Made by a program: the position numbers and the translations under genes
Assembly (NCBI GenBank): GCA_035236585.1
Contig: CP141132.1
Coordinates: forward strand, 49,417,880 to 49,481,879
DNA from: Warburgia ugandensis
Taxonomy: Eukaryota; Streptophyta; Magnoliopsida; Canellales; Canellaceae
DNA: 64,000 bases
Reading direction: 5' to 3'
Notes under the pieces: model-generated
What the model saw: only the letters and a program-made list of their open reading frames with translations
What the model was told of the DNA's origin: nothing
Database searches by the model: none
Shown: positions 10,711 to 21,699 of the stretch, piece after piece
How the letters are laid out: every line of letters begins with the position of its first letter
Numbering within the stretch: the stretch's first letter is position 1

Positions 10711-13700
10711 GCCTTATTTCAATTATGGGTTGGTTCACAAATCTTGTTCCTCCATTCACCTCTATCAAGTGCCATGGCTTTATTTAGTCAAAAAAGTTTT
10801 TAAATCTCATCTCACCAATTCTATTCATGTCCTTTTGGTCTTTTGCTTGTCCTTTTGGAGCATTTGACTTAGATTGCTCACTCATAGCCGAAGCTGTTTT
10901 TTATCTCTGTTGGACATGTTCAAACCATCCAACCCACCCCCCCTCATCTTGTTACCTATTGGTGTCACTTCTAAGTTTTTTCTAATATTTTCATTTCTAA
11001 TTCAATCCTTTCTTATCGTGCTTCTCATCTATGTCGATATTCTCATTTTGGCTCTAATATTTTCATTTCTAATTCTATACTTTCTTATCGTGCCTTTCAT
11101 CTTTGTCAATATTCTCATTTTGGCTACGCTCATCCTATGTACATTTTCCTTAACTGCCTGACATTCTAATACATAAAGCATGACCGACCTTACAACCATC
11201 CAATAAAAGCTTCCTTTTAGTTTGAGTGCCACACTTTGATCACACAAAACTCTAGAGCATATCTCTATTTGTTCCAACACACTTGGATTCTATGGCTAAC
11301 ATTCCTCTCAATCTCTCCGTCCTCTTGAATTATCGGTCCCAAGTATCTAAGATGGTCTTTTGGGGGACTTCTTGGTTATCAATCTTTACTAGTAATTCAC
11401 TCCCACTCTAATTGCTAAAATTGCATTCTATATATTCCATCTTAGTTTGGCTAATTTTAAATACTTTTGGCTCTATAACATCTCGCCGCAACTCTAGCTT
11501 TGTGTTTATGCCTACCTTGTTTTATCAATCAAAACTATGTCATCTGCAAATAACGTGTACCATGGGATCTCCTCATGCAGTTGCTTTGTTAACTCATCCA
11601 TAATCAACGTGAAAGGTTATGAGCTCAATGCCGATTCTTGGTGCAATCTTATAGTGATAGGGAAATCATCAATCTCCTTACTAGTGATTCTACATTTGTT
11701 ACTGTTCCCTCAGACGTATCCTTAATTATGTTTATATGCACCCATAAAATCCCCTTCTTGCCCAACACCCATCGTATTAACTCTTTAGGGACCCTATCAG
11801 AAGCTTTTTCTAAGTTAATAAATATCATGAGGAGGTCCTTCCTCCTCTCCCTATATTTCTCTTTTAATTGCCTAAGTAGAAAAATAGCTTCCATGGTAGA
11901 CATCGCAGGCATGAAACCAAATTAGTGTTCTGATACACTCATGTCATAACCTCTTCTCAATTATTCTTTCCCAAAGTTTCATGATATGACTCATAAGTTT
12001 GATCCCATGATAATTAATGCAACTTTGTATGTCTCCTTTATTCTTGTAGATTGGTATGATATATCTTTTCCTCCATTCATCTGACATCTTCGATTTTACG
12101 ATCTTGTTAAACAACTTTGTCAACTAGACTACTCCAGTATCTCTCATATACTTCCAAACTTTTATAGGTATACCATCGTGCCCCAAGGCCTTTCTTGATT
12201 TTATCTTTTTCAAGGCCTCTTTCACTTTAGGTATCTTAATCATATGGTTATATCTATATAGTCCAACGTTGTTTGGGTTTACCATGCTTTCAATCTCTAC
12301 ATTCTCAGGGTAGTTGTCATTTAGCAATTTTTTTTAAAGTAACATTCCCTCCATTGATTCGTCTCGTCATTTTTTACTAGTACCCTCTAGTCATCAATTT
12401 TGATGCATTTAACATAGTTTAAGTCCTTACTTTCTGTTATCTTATTTTTTGCAAGTTTGCACAAATCTTTCTCACCTTCTTGTGACCCTAGTGTGTTATA
12501 GAGATCATCATACTCCATGAGTTTAGCATCACTTACTATGCTCTTAGCAATACTTTTATCATTCTTATATTGCTTAAAGTTTTCATTATTTATAGTCTTC
12601 TTTCATACTTTAAAACACACCCATTTCTCTCTAATAACTTTTTGCACTTTTTCACTCTACCACTAAGTTACCTTTAATGGTTATCTTTTACCTTTAGATA
12701 CTCATAAAACATCTTTTGCCACTTTTTTAATAGACTTGACCATATTAGTCCACATGGTGCTTATGTTTCATTTTTTTTCACTTTCTTTCTACCATCAACA
12801 TATTTTTGAATGATGCTATCTTTTCTCTTTTTAAGTTCCATCACTTAGTTTTTGGATGCCTATTAAGTTCATTTTCTTTCTTCCATCTCTTAATGTAGGT
12901 AACCATAAGTATTAACCTATGTTATGTTGTTAAACTCTCACTGGATATCACCTTATAATCGTTACACATTGATCTTTCAGTATTCCTATGTAGAAAAATT
13001 TCTATTTTGCAAAATATGATCCACTTTTAAAATTTAGTAAGTGTTTGTACCATTTCTTAAAGTATGTGTTTGCTAGAGTTAGGTTATATGCTAAAGTAAA
13101 ATTGAAGCTAGCTTCCCCTATTTCATTTCGTTCTCCAACACCATACCGTCTGTGTACCCTGTCATATCCTTGCTTTTGTTTTCCTATATGATCATCTAAG
13201 TTTGCTCCTATAAGTATCCTCGTTGTGTTGAGAATTTCTTGCATTACTCTTACCATATCTTTCCAAAATTGTCTCTTGATTTTATCTTCTAACACTACTT
13301 GTGGGGCATTTGCACTTATAATATTTATGATCTTCTCTCCTAGAGCAAGTTTTATTAGTATATTTCTCTTACTAGTTCTTCTAACATCTACAATTTTATC
13401 CTTTAATTCTTTATCCACCACTATCCCTATGCCATTTCTATTGTTGTCTTTCCGTAAGTATCAAAGCTTATACCCATTGATTTCTAGTTTTAGCCTCTTT
13501 TCACTAGGTTTCTTGGGTACAAGCTATGTTGACTCTCCTATGTTTCATCGTATCTATTAACTCTATATTCTTAGATGTACGTGTGCATATATTTCATGTG
13601 CCTATACAAATCTTATTTTCTTGAGCTAGTTTCTTTACCTATGCACATTTGAACATTACGTGAACCCCTACCTACTCACTGCACTTGGGTTCTGATGCAG

Positions 13701-16700
13701 CTCATCTCTTCTGAGGAAACTCTCTATCAGCCTTGTCCATTTTCCATTGCACTCGCAATTCGATACAGTGCGTTGTTTACAGGGGAATGCCCTAGCAGCC
13801 CTTGCCAATTTCTCACTGCATTCAGGGCTTGATGCAGCGTGTTGCTTATGGGGAACTCCCTAGCTTAAGAGAATGTCTTAGTCTTTAGATCCATGACATA
13901 GGATTTGCTAAAAGATTTTATGCTGACTAAAAGCTTGACACAACCCTCCTCCTTTATCCAAGCTTGGGACCGTCTGGTAGATTATAGAACCACATAGGCG
14001 GAGTTGCCAAAGTTCCTCTGTGTGAGCATGTTTATCATGGAGATTGTATTATTACCTCGCTGGAATCATGTAATCTATGCCCGGTTTATAGATTTGAGAT
14101 GCAAACAGATGATGTAGGGGAAGAAGAGTCATCATCCTCATTCAGTTGGATGAGATTGATGTGGACACACCCTTTAGGATCAAGGGAGAAAAGAGAGATT
14201 AGTGTTTGTAATCTTTGATAGATTGTGTGTGCTTTCTGTGTTCTGTTAGTTGCTTGATGAAGGAAAAGGAAAACATAGAAAGATTGGTTTTTTCTCCATT
14301 TGGAGGAGTGTCTATATCATTTTGAAATGGAGAGTGTGATTGGGCAGAAGGTTGAGATCTTCTCCATTTGGGAAAGGAGTGCCAGTTTCATATTTGGCTC
14401 ACTATTATTTGTACTAGCATCCTTTTAGAAGAGCTTTCTAGTATTTTTATGCTTATATCTACAGAAAATACTGGCTGATTTCCCAGTAATACATATCCTG
14501 CTGGACCAGACTAGGTATGTGTTTTTGGCCATAGATGGCCTTTCTTGAGTCTGCGACCATGGTACTCTGTTTCGATGATTTCCAAGCCAATAGCATCTCT
14601 TAACGACCTGAGAATAAAAGCAATCACAATATCCAGTTGGCGTGAGGTCTAACTATATAAATATGTATGTGCTAAGATTAATGTTGTAGTTGTGCCTCCA
14701 CCAAGATGAATATTTCCTCTTAAGTTTGGCTCCACTGATTCTATTTGTAGCCTCCATCAGTTATGCCTCGGTAAATGTCGGCTGTGCCAATTGGCTCTTT
14801 GGTTTAGCATGAACTTTCCACAAGCATCCAGCTATGTTTTCTTTTGAATATCTCTCCACAATATCCTAGGTGTCATTTTTGCCAGGGGACCAAGTGCCTT
14901 TTCCCATAGCTTCTGCCCGTTTATAATCTATGACGAAGTTGGGACTGTTTTAGGCTTATTCATGACCTTCACCCATTTTCAATGATTTTTTCTGCTTGTG
15001 CTGCAGCATATGTTCGTAGTTGTAGGGCCTTATGGGGCATGGCATCTTTAGATACTAGTTTGTAGGCATGACAGCTGAAGATGGTGCTATTCTGTTTTGA
15101 ACTGTAGTCCATATACGTTTGCCTTGATGGCATACTCTTCCTCTTAATCTCATGGAGAACACTCTACAGATCATGAAAATAAGACTAATCTAATATGAGA
15201 CGGGATGCGAAATGTGCTTAAACATATCATATGCTTTCTCATGATTGTAATATGAAAAGTTGGGTCCAAGCCGGGGAGAGCAGCTATGGAGGAGAAGCAT
15301 GCAGTAGAAATGAGAACTGGTGACACGCATGATGATCTAGAACAGCTATCTAAAGTTGTTGAGGTGCTCTAGAATGAGACAGCACAAAACTCCTGCTTCC
15401 ATGATTAGTTTATGTTCCTTTTCATTATTCCATTCTGTGCAAGAAAATGTTTTCGACATTAAAACTGCTGAGTGCATCCAGTGGGGAGTATCATAACACC
15501 TGTTAGGTGTATTCAACCCTTCATTACTTCTCATGTAATATATCTGTTCTATGAACAAAAGGTAAGCCAAGTACAAAACAAGGCAAAAGCAGATAAGATA
15601 ACAAATTTATTTTCTCTGAAAATCAATCCAAGTAAAACGAGAGAGCTTATCAGCTAATATAGCACAATATCTAGAAGCAAACATAAAAGAGACAAGGGCA
15701 GGACACAAGAATCAAAATGCACAAATTGACACAAAACAAAGACTTTATTTTGTAAATAATTGACTTGGATGTTGGCTGAATTTGTCAAGTTGACAATTAT
15801 GGCAGAGGTGAACGTGGTTGATTTGTTACTAGCAAGAAGAAAAATCAGAAACTACCTGATAAGGACAACCAAATGCATGTTTCTAGAAAATGATGCCACA
15901 GGTAACGATTGCAATGATACAAAAGCAGCGAAGATATTGATGCCTGGTAATAACTGTGAAGGACAGAAAACCGTGAGTCTTGAAGCAAAGATTATCATAG
16001 GTTCTACCTTTAATAGGATCTTTCTCCATCTGCAGATCCTTCAAAGAGAACAGATGTGTGTTAAAATTCAAATTACTACATGGTAAACTATGAAATTAAA
16101 AGAATCTCACATTGACTGCGTGGAACTACATCCACATTTTGATTGTCAAAGGAGCCACAGAAAAAGAACTGGAGCTTTGACCTGTATGTATGATGGTAAG
16201 GGAAATTCCATCACCAGTGGTCATGCAAAAAATACCACAGTAAGGGTAGGAGGAATCATAGTAACAGCTATTATCTGCAATGTGCCGAGTAATCAAAAGG
16301 CAAGAAGTATCTTAATGGATGGCACTAACATGTGATCTAGCTTATGAGTGCGAGCTGACAGGATGGTAGTTGACTGATATGGACTGTACCTGGAATAGCC
16401 CATGTTGTTTTGACCATGTCAAGGATCCGGCGTTCGTAGTTGTTCCTAGAGTTTGGGGCCTGTAAGTTGTAGTAAACGGGATAAGCACTGCTGACTTGCA
16501 TAAGGAGGGTGTATGCAGAAGGACTTGGCAGCAATCGTTCATCTTTGAAAAATGCCCTTTGGTGCAGGAGAATATTACTCTGGCATGATGGCTGATAGGT
16601 GCTGATGGTGACTTTATTTCTCTCTTGCTAAATAACCACATCCATATCCCTGGTTGCATCCTCTACCTGGAAACCATCCATTCATGTTGGATTATCGGAT

Positions 16701-19700
16701 GAATTCAACAACTTAAGGGTGTGGTGAGATGTAGGTGGTCTCAAGGAGCTCGTAGTTAGCTTCATTGTTCAAATTGTTGTGCTGCATTTTAAGATCAATT
16801 TCAATGCAATCAAGTACAGGACTAATCATAATGGACGTAATTTGCATATTTTGTTTCTCTCATTGCTCAAACATCTTCTTCGTCTTGAATAAGTAGTTGT
16901 TGAAGGAAAGGTTTGCTTTAGTATTGTTTTGAACAGAAGGCATGGAGGTTGCCCATGGGTCTCTGGAATTAGTGCAGTTAAGAACCAGTGTAGAATGAGG
17001 TGTTAAAGTGAAGTCAATCCACCCTTGGCAATCTGGTCTTTGGTGCACCATAACTTATAGTCTTTGTTTTCCCTTTCAGCAATTGGAAGTAATCCCAGCA
17101 GATCTGGATGTTGAGGAGTTTCCTTTCACTTCAGTTTCTCTTCCTAATAACTTCAGCTATTGGAATATGCAGCATTTCAAGTTTCTAGAAGTTTTGTGCA
17201 TGATTACCTGGAGGGCAAGTTGTGTAGCAACATAGGGGTGACTATTTTGTGGGACAACACCAAACGGATGAAAGGGGGTTGTTGTTGAAGGCTTTAAAGT
17301 TCTCATGGAAGAGAGAAAATGACAGCAGTGTTTCAGAATGAAAAAACTGCAAGAAGATCTAATGCAAGATTTTTCTTTTGGAAAACTATCCCAAAAGGAA
17401 AGATCAATTTAACTTTACTTTTCCTTCAAATTTTGTGGCTTTAGTGTGGGAGGTTGCCGAGGATGGCTGTTCTAGTTCTAGTGTACTATCATGCACCCAC
17501 TTGAATCTGAGATGCTAAAATGCAGCTAACTCATGATTGGAGTGAGCTCTTAGTTCTTCGAAAGAAATTACTCAAGTCAGACACTGACATGCATCTCATT
17601 TGAAGTAGGTTTATTTTAGAAAGGTCTAAACAAAAGAGGAGAATAAAATCAATATGGGAGCCAAAGCCCATAGCACTTGTGCACAGGACTTGCGCACAGC
17701 ATTGAAGACCTTGTAGTGATTAGGAGAGTAAGAAAAAGAAAATGGAGACGGAAATTGGGTTTTGTGATACATATCCAAACATTCACCACAAATTAGCATG
17801 TTACATTCACATGTGAAGTTTTTTAACAAATGATTGTGAGATTCTCCTACTAGTGTTTTGTTAAGGATGCATGCGGCTTGTTCATTGCTAGAAATGTAGT
17901 GTGGGTTGATTTCTCTGTCTTTTGCTTTTCCTGCAACAAACGGCAGTTATTTCCACTGTTCTTTCCAGTTCAAATGTCAGATGAGTCATAAGTTGATTGC
18001 ATTCAATCGTCACTGTAGGGGATGAGACCAGAAGACTTGAAAGTGGCGTTGCATGAAAGAATAGAAGGACAGATGTGATTCCAAGATGAAAGATGCTAGA
18101 AGATTTTGTGAAAATAGGGTTGACGGATAGAGGAGGATTGAAAGATTGGACAAAAATTACAAGGGAATAGGAGGTCTGAGATGCTCAAGGCAAGATATGG
18201 GAGATTCGGATTTTCTGAAATGGAGAGGAAAAGAAATTCCGTAACTAGTATGTGGTGGTGGTGGAGATGGTGTCTGGAGGGAGGGTACCGTTCTAGATCT
18301 AGTTGCCAAGACACATCTACTGTGAAGTTAATGTGCTAAAATTAACTAAAGTGACGCTTGTAGTAAGCATAGTTACAAAGTTTGGAGTTGGGAAAAAGTC
18401 GAAGAGGAAAAGGTCTAAAAATTCAAAAAAGTCAGAAAAAGAGAAAATAATAGCAAGCTATTTGGCAACTTCTTAAGTATAAACTATATTATTATAGAAA
18501 AATTAGACATCATATCCTAAATAAGAATTATATTATTATAGATAGACTTGAAGCCTAATTGGGATAAGGTCTTGATGATGATGATAGATAGACTTGAAGC
18601 TTAGGTCAAATGTTGAAGTTTAGCCATTTATCAACTTTTTAGGCATAAAAGTTGTAAAGAAAAAGTTTTAAAATTGGTTTTTTTTAAGATGGGTTTTAAA
18701 TGGAAAAAATGGAAACAAATACCTAAAGGTGAGTTTCTTTGAAAGAGATGTGTGATTTTGAAGTTTGATATGAATCAAGAAAAAGGTACGAATTTTTAAA
18801 CAAAAAATTGAAAAAAAACTGTTTTTGTGACTATGGGTGTGGAACCTGAGTTCTCAGAAAAGGTAGATAATACAAGATGAATTTTGTGACAAAAGAAAAC
18901 CCTAGGTTTCAAATGACAGAAGAAAAAGATTATTTAGTGAAAGTAGCAACACTTTTCTAGCAGGAGTCATTCAATCTATCATGCATACTGAAAGCTATTT
19001 ATCCATTAAAGCTTTAAACAAATATTAAGCTTTAGTTATTAATTACTCAAATTCTGTTGCTTTTATGCTATTTATGGCCCGTTTTCCATTTTTTTGGAAG
19101 TTATTTACGCCTTGAGTAAGATGACTTTGCATGTACTTCCTCAGACTGAGAACCAACAATTTTACAGGTTGCATTGAAATCACGGAAGCTGAAGATAGAA
19201 AAACCGAAGATGAACAATTGGACAAGGATCTTCCTGATGGAAAGATGAACATGCTGGAGGTTAGGACTGATATTATATGGGCAGAACAATGCCATTCAGA
19301 CCACCTCTCACCTCTAACACCGTTATTCGGATGCTCAAAGTATGGTCCCATGATTATGTCATTTGATTATCCTTATATTATTTACACTCAGCATGGAACT
19401 TATTGGACCTGACTTTTTTGTTGTGATTATGCATGTGTATTTAGTCATGGAAGGGATCTGTCCAAGTCTCGGCAGCCTGGTAGAAGACATCTGACATCAT
19501 CACCCTCGTCCGAAGCTTCTGGTGTGTCATCTCGTGGAAGGTCCCCAAGATCTTCAGTGAGTTCATTTAACAACAACAGATTTGTGAAAGCGAGGGAAGG
19601 AAATGCAGGTCCAATCCCGTGTGATGCAGAATTTGATTGCCATAAGCATGCAAAAGTTAATGTTAATCACTCTTCACCCAAATCGGATGGATTTGCGGAC

Positions 19701-20156
19701 ATATGCGACCTTAATCCATTGCCTCTGCACTCTCAATCAAATGTAACTACTTCCACATTGTCTGATATTGGACATTCTTCAAAAGCTTCAGGAGCTCTCT
19801 CATGCCACGTAGCTGGACGAGTCGGTTCCCTTCGGTGGCGTTGTACTCCTGTAACTCCAATTTCTCGATTTGGCGGAAGCAAATTTGTCACAGACTCCGA
19901 TTCTGACAGTGGGCTGTGCAACATTCTGGAAGATGAAACTCCTGACATACTGAAGGAGACCCTGACCCCAATCAAGACAGTTAAAGTCAGTTCTCCAAAT
20001 CAGAAGCGGATTTCACCTCCACATAATTGCTTGAATGAATTAAGGAGATCAAGCTCTTCACCAGGACTCAGAAGCGGACGCAAGTTTATCTTGCAGTCTG
20101 TGCCTTCTTTCCCTCCTCTCACTCCTTACAGTGAATCTAAAGGCAGTGAAAAATAG
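2389..20156 (+). CDS. TSO1/tesmin-like CXC domain (TCX/CPP) DNA-binding protein, spliced; 5' exons missing from window
   Basis: Seven exons join in frame: 2389-3152, 3253-3327, 3435-3615, 3698-3796, 3922-3988, 19168-19339 and 19445-20156 (TAG). They give 689 visible residues. All introns are GT-AG. Residues 10-17 read RRRCLQFE, the conserved motif ahead of the CXC region in plant TSO1-type proteins, and GIGLHLNSI follows. CXC1 is at about 266-303 and CXC2 at about 356-396. They are joined by the invariant linker [12 protein letters not shown] (318-329), and all zinc-binding cysteines appear present. The C-terminal third is Ser/Pro-rich and carries the plant-type conserved blocks. Family members bind CG-rich CHR-like sites in the nucleus, work in DREAM/MuvB complexes, and control division and floral or meristem development. 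An ATG at 2533 exists, but the conserved RRRCLQFE block upstream of it shows the true start is further 5', outside the window. Paralogue identity (TSO1, SOL1/2 or other TCX) is not decided. Confidence 0.93.
5854..5998. repeat. Imperfect tandem duplication, about 75-bp period
   Basis: A string beginning GGGCTGTTTCTATTCCTTTC near 5,857 and running through GCAGCAGGAGCTCTC to CATCTTGTTGA recurs from about 5,932, with GGCGGCAGCAGGAGCTCTC and TATCTTGTTGA. Two units are visible. A second shared string (AGCCCCTTTTTCCTAAGCTTTG-like) occurs near 6,058 and 6,187. Confidence 0.6.
6554..6582. repeat. (CTGCCA)n microsatellite
   Basis: Almost five uninterrupted hexamer units within the TCX giant intron. 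Confidence 0.85.
7364..7445 (-). mobile_element. Au-like SINE, 3' part only (truncated)
   Basis: Read on the minus strand, the sequence ends in a T run (A run at 7365-7371 on +). It matches the 3' half of two fuller copies in this window (21,510-21,694 and 26,102-26,282): the blocks AAGCTCCCGCGTATGCAGGG and GGTGGACCACAAC are shared. The tRNA-like 5' part with the A and B boxes is missing, so this copy is 5'-truncated, as is common for retroposition. Confidence 0.7.
7920..8040. repeat. Dispersed repeat, related to 25,085-25,205
   Basis: Both places share, in the same order, AATGCTGG-ATA-AGC, ACAGCAC, CCACTTTT, GCCCCACAT, and TGATCCAAGC/TTAATCCAAGC. Each lies next to SINE-bearing sequence. Class unknown; identity by eye is moderate. 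Confidence 0.5.
8046..8793. repeat. Threefold tandem repeat, units of about 226-274 bp
   Basis: Unit starts, each at TGTGACTAG, lie at 8046, 8320 and 8567. Each unit contains TATTTTGCTTTT-CACTAGATG, CTTTTTCCTTTAC, a conserved TCAGTATCCTACATTGG-like string, AGGATCATTGGCA, AACACAT, TTCTTGA and GATCCAAATACTTCA or a variant. The units have diverged by many substitutions and small indels, so the duplication is old. Unit 1 is longest because it carries an extra inverted repeat. Confidence 0.85.
8261..8318. repeat. Inverted repeat (hairpin) inside tandem unit 1
   Basis: The left arm at 8261-8280 contains GTATTTGGATTTCATAA. The right arm at 8299-8318 is its reverse complement, with 19 of 20 bases pairing and an 18-base loop. 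The arm sequence is itself the unit's terminal GATCCAAATACTT motif duplicated in inverted orientation. Confidence 0.8.
9192..9959. mobile_element. Possible non-autonomous hAT-like element (weak)
   Basis: The left edge reads TAGTTGCCAATA and is followed by several GAAGCG-type strings. The right edge carries the reverse complement, ending GCAACTA. Between them the sequence is AT-rich. The architecture, with GC-rich subterminal repeats of one short word, resembles the better-supported element at 28,394-29,286. No target duplication was found, so the call is tentative. Confidence 0.35.
10674..10708. repeat. (ATC)n 3' tail of the RTE LINE
   Basis: Near-perfect trinucleotide run of about ten units, at the exact place where the LINE's 3' end is expected on the minus strand. 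Confidence 0.85.
10981..11124. repeat. 72-bp tandem duplication inside the LINE
   Basis: Two copies, 10981-11052 and 11053-11124, both begin TCTAATATTTTCATTTCTAA and end CTCATTTTGGCT plus one or two bases. 72 bp is 24 codons, so the duplication would not shift the LINE frame, which reads as a repeated [12 protein letters not shown] segment in the C-terminal region. Confidence 0.85.
13672..13868. repeat. Threefold imperfect tandem repeat, 68-69 bp period
   Basis: The words TGCACT/TGCATT, GATGCAG/GATACAG and a GGGGAA-TCCCTAG-type end recur at spacings of 68 and 69 bp (anchors near 13,681, 13,749 and 13,818). The repeat lies just upstream (in LINE orientation) of the endonuclease start, so it may belong to the LINE 5' region. 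Confidence 0.65.
13869..18537. other. Intron sequence without a recognised element
   Basis: AT-rich. Open frames in 15,470-17,240 on both strands are short. A minus-strand frame at 16,560-16,337 has protein-like composition, but I do not recognise it. A polypyrimidine-AG followed by an open stretch at 17,088-17,200 (+) looks exon-like, but nothing connects to it in the TCX model. No transposase or polymerase motif was seen. Confidence 0.5.
18538..18600 (+). mobile_element. Extremely 5'-truncated RTE LINE insertion with 17-bp target duplication
   Basis: The 17-mer ATAGATAGACTTGAAGC occurs at 18538-18554 and 18584-18600. Between the copies are only 29 bp, ending in AAGGTCTTGATGATGATG. This is the extreme 3' end of a plant RTE LINE, including its GAT tail, and the same type of tail ends the larger LINE at 10,674. 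A perfect duplication around a LINE 3' end is the footprint of target-primed reverse transcription that stopped almost at once. Confidence 0.85.
19168..20156 (+). other. C-terminal exons of the TCX gene
   Basis: Exon 19168-19339 (donor GTATGG) and exon 19445-20156 (acceptor TGTATTTAG) encode the region after CXC2. The first carries [17 protein letters not shown]. The second is Ser-rich with basic patches and ends in [15 protein letters not shown] before a TAG. Both phases match, so the reading frame is continuous over the 15-kb intron. Confidence 0.9.
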
Positions 20157-21509
20157 GCGGCAGAAACAAAGTCAGGTACGGCTATTGCATGTATCCGTAT
20201 TTCACAAATTCTAGAAATTTCCTTTTCCCACATGTTAAAAATTGAAAACTTCGCTCAGACCTGATTAACGCTGTAATCCGATTGACTAGAGGCTTAGCTA
20301 TGTCAAGTTTCATTGTAACAAGCTTGGATACTCAAATAATCAAATAATTTCTCGATAAGTCAGTTCAAAGGTTTCTCTGGATTTAGGAAAACTGAGTAGC
20401 CCTTAAAGTCCAACTGGCTTGGAGTTAACAGGTCTGATGGTAGCATTGATTGTGATACTATGCATATCCAACAACTATTACTAGAGCCCACCCCACCCCA
20501 CCCCACCAGCACCACTATGCTGGTGCTGCCGTGATTTAACTATCATCTCTAACCAATAGTGCATCAAGGATATTTGTGAAAGATGGCGGATAAGGCAGCA
20601 TTTCAAGTTTTGCCATTTAAATTATTATTATTATTATTATTATTTTCTTCCCCTTTTAATCTGGTGTCCTGAGAATCAGATTATTGTTTATGGCATATTT
20701 TACCTCATTTTTAAGATCACGATACTCTTGTCAAGGATCACAAACCATGTTATTGGGAGGGGAAAAAATCAATGACTGCAGCATTCAGTGTTCAAGTATC
20801 CAGATGATGTATTTTCCTTGATTTCTTCCCATCCCTTTCGGTCATTTAGCGCTGCATGTCACCTGTTCGACCATCTTTGTTGCTGCCACCATGACTAAGA
20901 TATATAGCTTAGCTTTCAGATTGTTCCAGATTCGCTCTAAAAGTAGCCGGGAACAGCTGCTGTTTCTGAAGGAAGACTCACAGTGAAGGAAGTTACTATC
21001 ACAATTTTGGAACAAACACATTTCTGGGCCCACATTTGACGTCTGGGTTGATCTATACTGTTAAATTGTTTGTCCTACTTAGGATAATACACATGGTATT
21101 GGTCCCATGCGAAACCAAGATACAGCCAAAGAAAAGCCGATGCTTTTCAATTAGCTGAAGAAGGTTTGGTGGAACAATGGTCTAGGATCATCTCATCGGG
21201 AACAATTGATAGATTAAAAGATCCACAAAACAAGTGGGCCCCAAAAAGGTCTTTGTTATTACAGTGCGTGACTTTCCTAGCATTTCTTAAACTAAGATGG
21301 TTGTTCTACCATTAAGACACAGCAAAGGAAAGCAAGCTACCCAAATGTTTCCAGAATTTCGTCATATTTGCCTTTGACAACTTATTTTCGAATCCGAATA
21401 TTGTATTGTGGATTCAATAAAAGGCCAGCATACATTGAATTGTTCTAATTAGCTGTACCTGATTGTCGTGGCAATTTTTAAATAAATAGAAACAGAGGAT
21501 AATAATTTT
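20157..21509 (+). other. 3' UTR and downstream region of the TCX gene
   Basis: Contains a (CACCC)n-like tract near 20,488-20,508 and an (ATT)n run at about 20,620-20,645. An AATAAA at about 21,416 is the clearest candidate polyadenylation signal, about 1.26 kb past the stop. A nearer, weaker site may be used instead. No further coding sequence seen. Confidence 0.4.
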
Positions 21510-21694
21510 AAAAAATGGCAACCTGGTGCATAAAGCTCCTGCATGTGGGCTCCAAGGAAAGGCTGAATCACAAATGGTTTATAGTACGCAGCATTATCTT
21601 ATGTCTTGCAAGAGGTGGTTTTCATGTCTCAAATCTATGACCTCCAAGTCATACAGCAGCAATTCAACCATTGCACTAAGGCTCTCCTTCTGAG
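21510..21694 (-). mobile_element. Au-like SINE, about full length
   Basis: On the minus strand it begins AAGGAGAGCCTTAGTGCAA (tRNA-like A-box region). It continues through a decayed B-box region (GGAGGTCATAGATTTGAG), then TCTTGCAAGA and the 3' half with GAGCTTTATGCACCAGG, and ends in a T run (A run at 21,511-21,515 on +). It aligns along its length with the copy at 26,102-26,282. Au SINEs are tRNA-derived, RNA polymerase III transcribed and mobilised by LINE proteins. Confidence 0.8.
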
Positions 21695-21699
21695 TATAA

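Larger units (their letters stand above)
10674..13590 (-). mobile_element. RTE-clade LINE, near full-length coding remnant, degenerate
   Basis: On the minus strand the order is an endonuclease start near 13,585 ([20 protein letters not shown], then a stop), an endonuclease core at 13,421-13,002 ([19 protein letters not shown]), and a linker at 12,327-12,124 ([17 protein letters not shown]). Reverse transcriptase follows at 11,912-11,649 ([29 protein letters not shown]), with the catalytic FADD motif near 11,550. The C-terminal region runs to about 10,850. The 3' end is a GAT-repeat tail (ATC on +) at 10,674-10,708, as in plant RTE elements. LINEs copy themselves by target-primed reverse transcription. 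This copy has many stops and frameshifts and cannot be active. It lies antisense within the giant TCX intron. Confidence 0.88.
3989..19167 (+). other. Giant intron (15,179 bp) of the TCX gene
   Basis: The donor GTAAAG at 3989 follows phase-1 codon end G. The acceptor TTTTACAG ending at 19167 precedes an exon that restores the frame as ...GRKE-GCIEI. The other visible introns are 82-125 bp, so this one is over a hundred times longer. It contains a LINE, a SINE fragment, tandem repeats and possible DNA-transposon remnants, described separately. From 3989 to about 5280 I see nothing recognisable. Confidence 0.9.
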
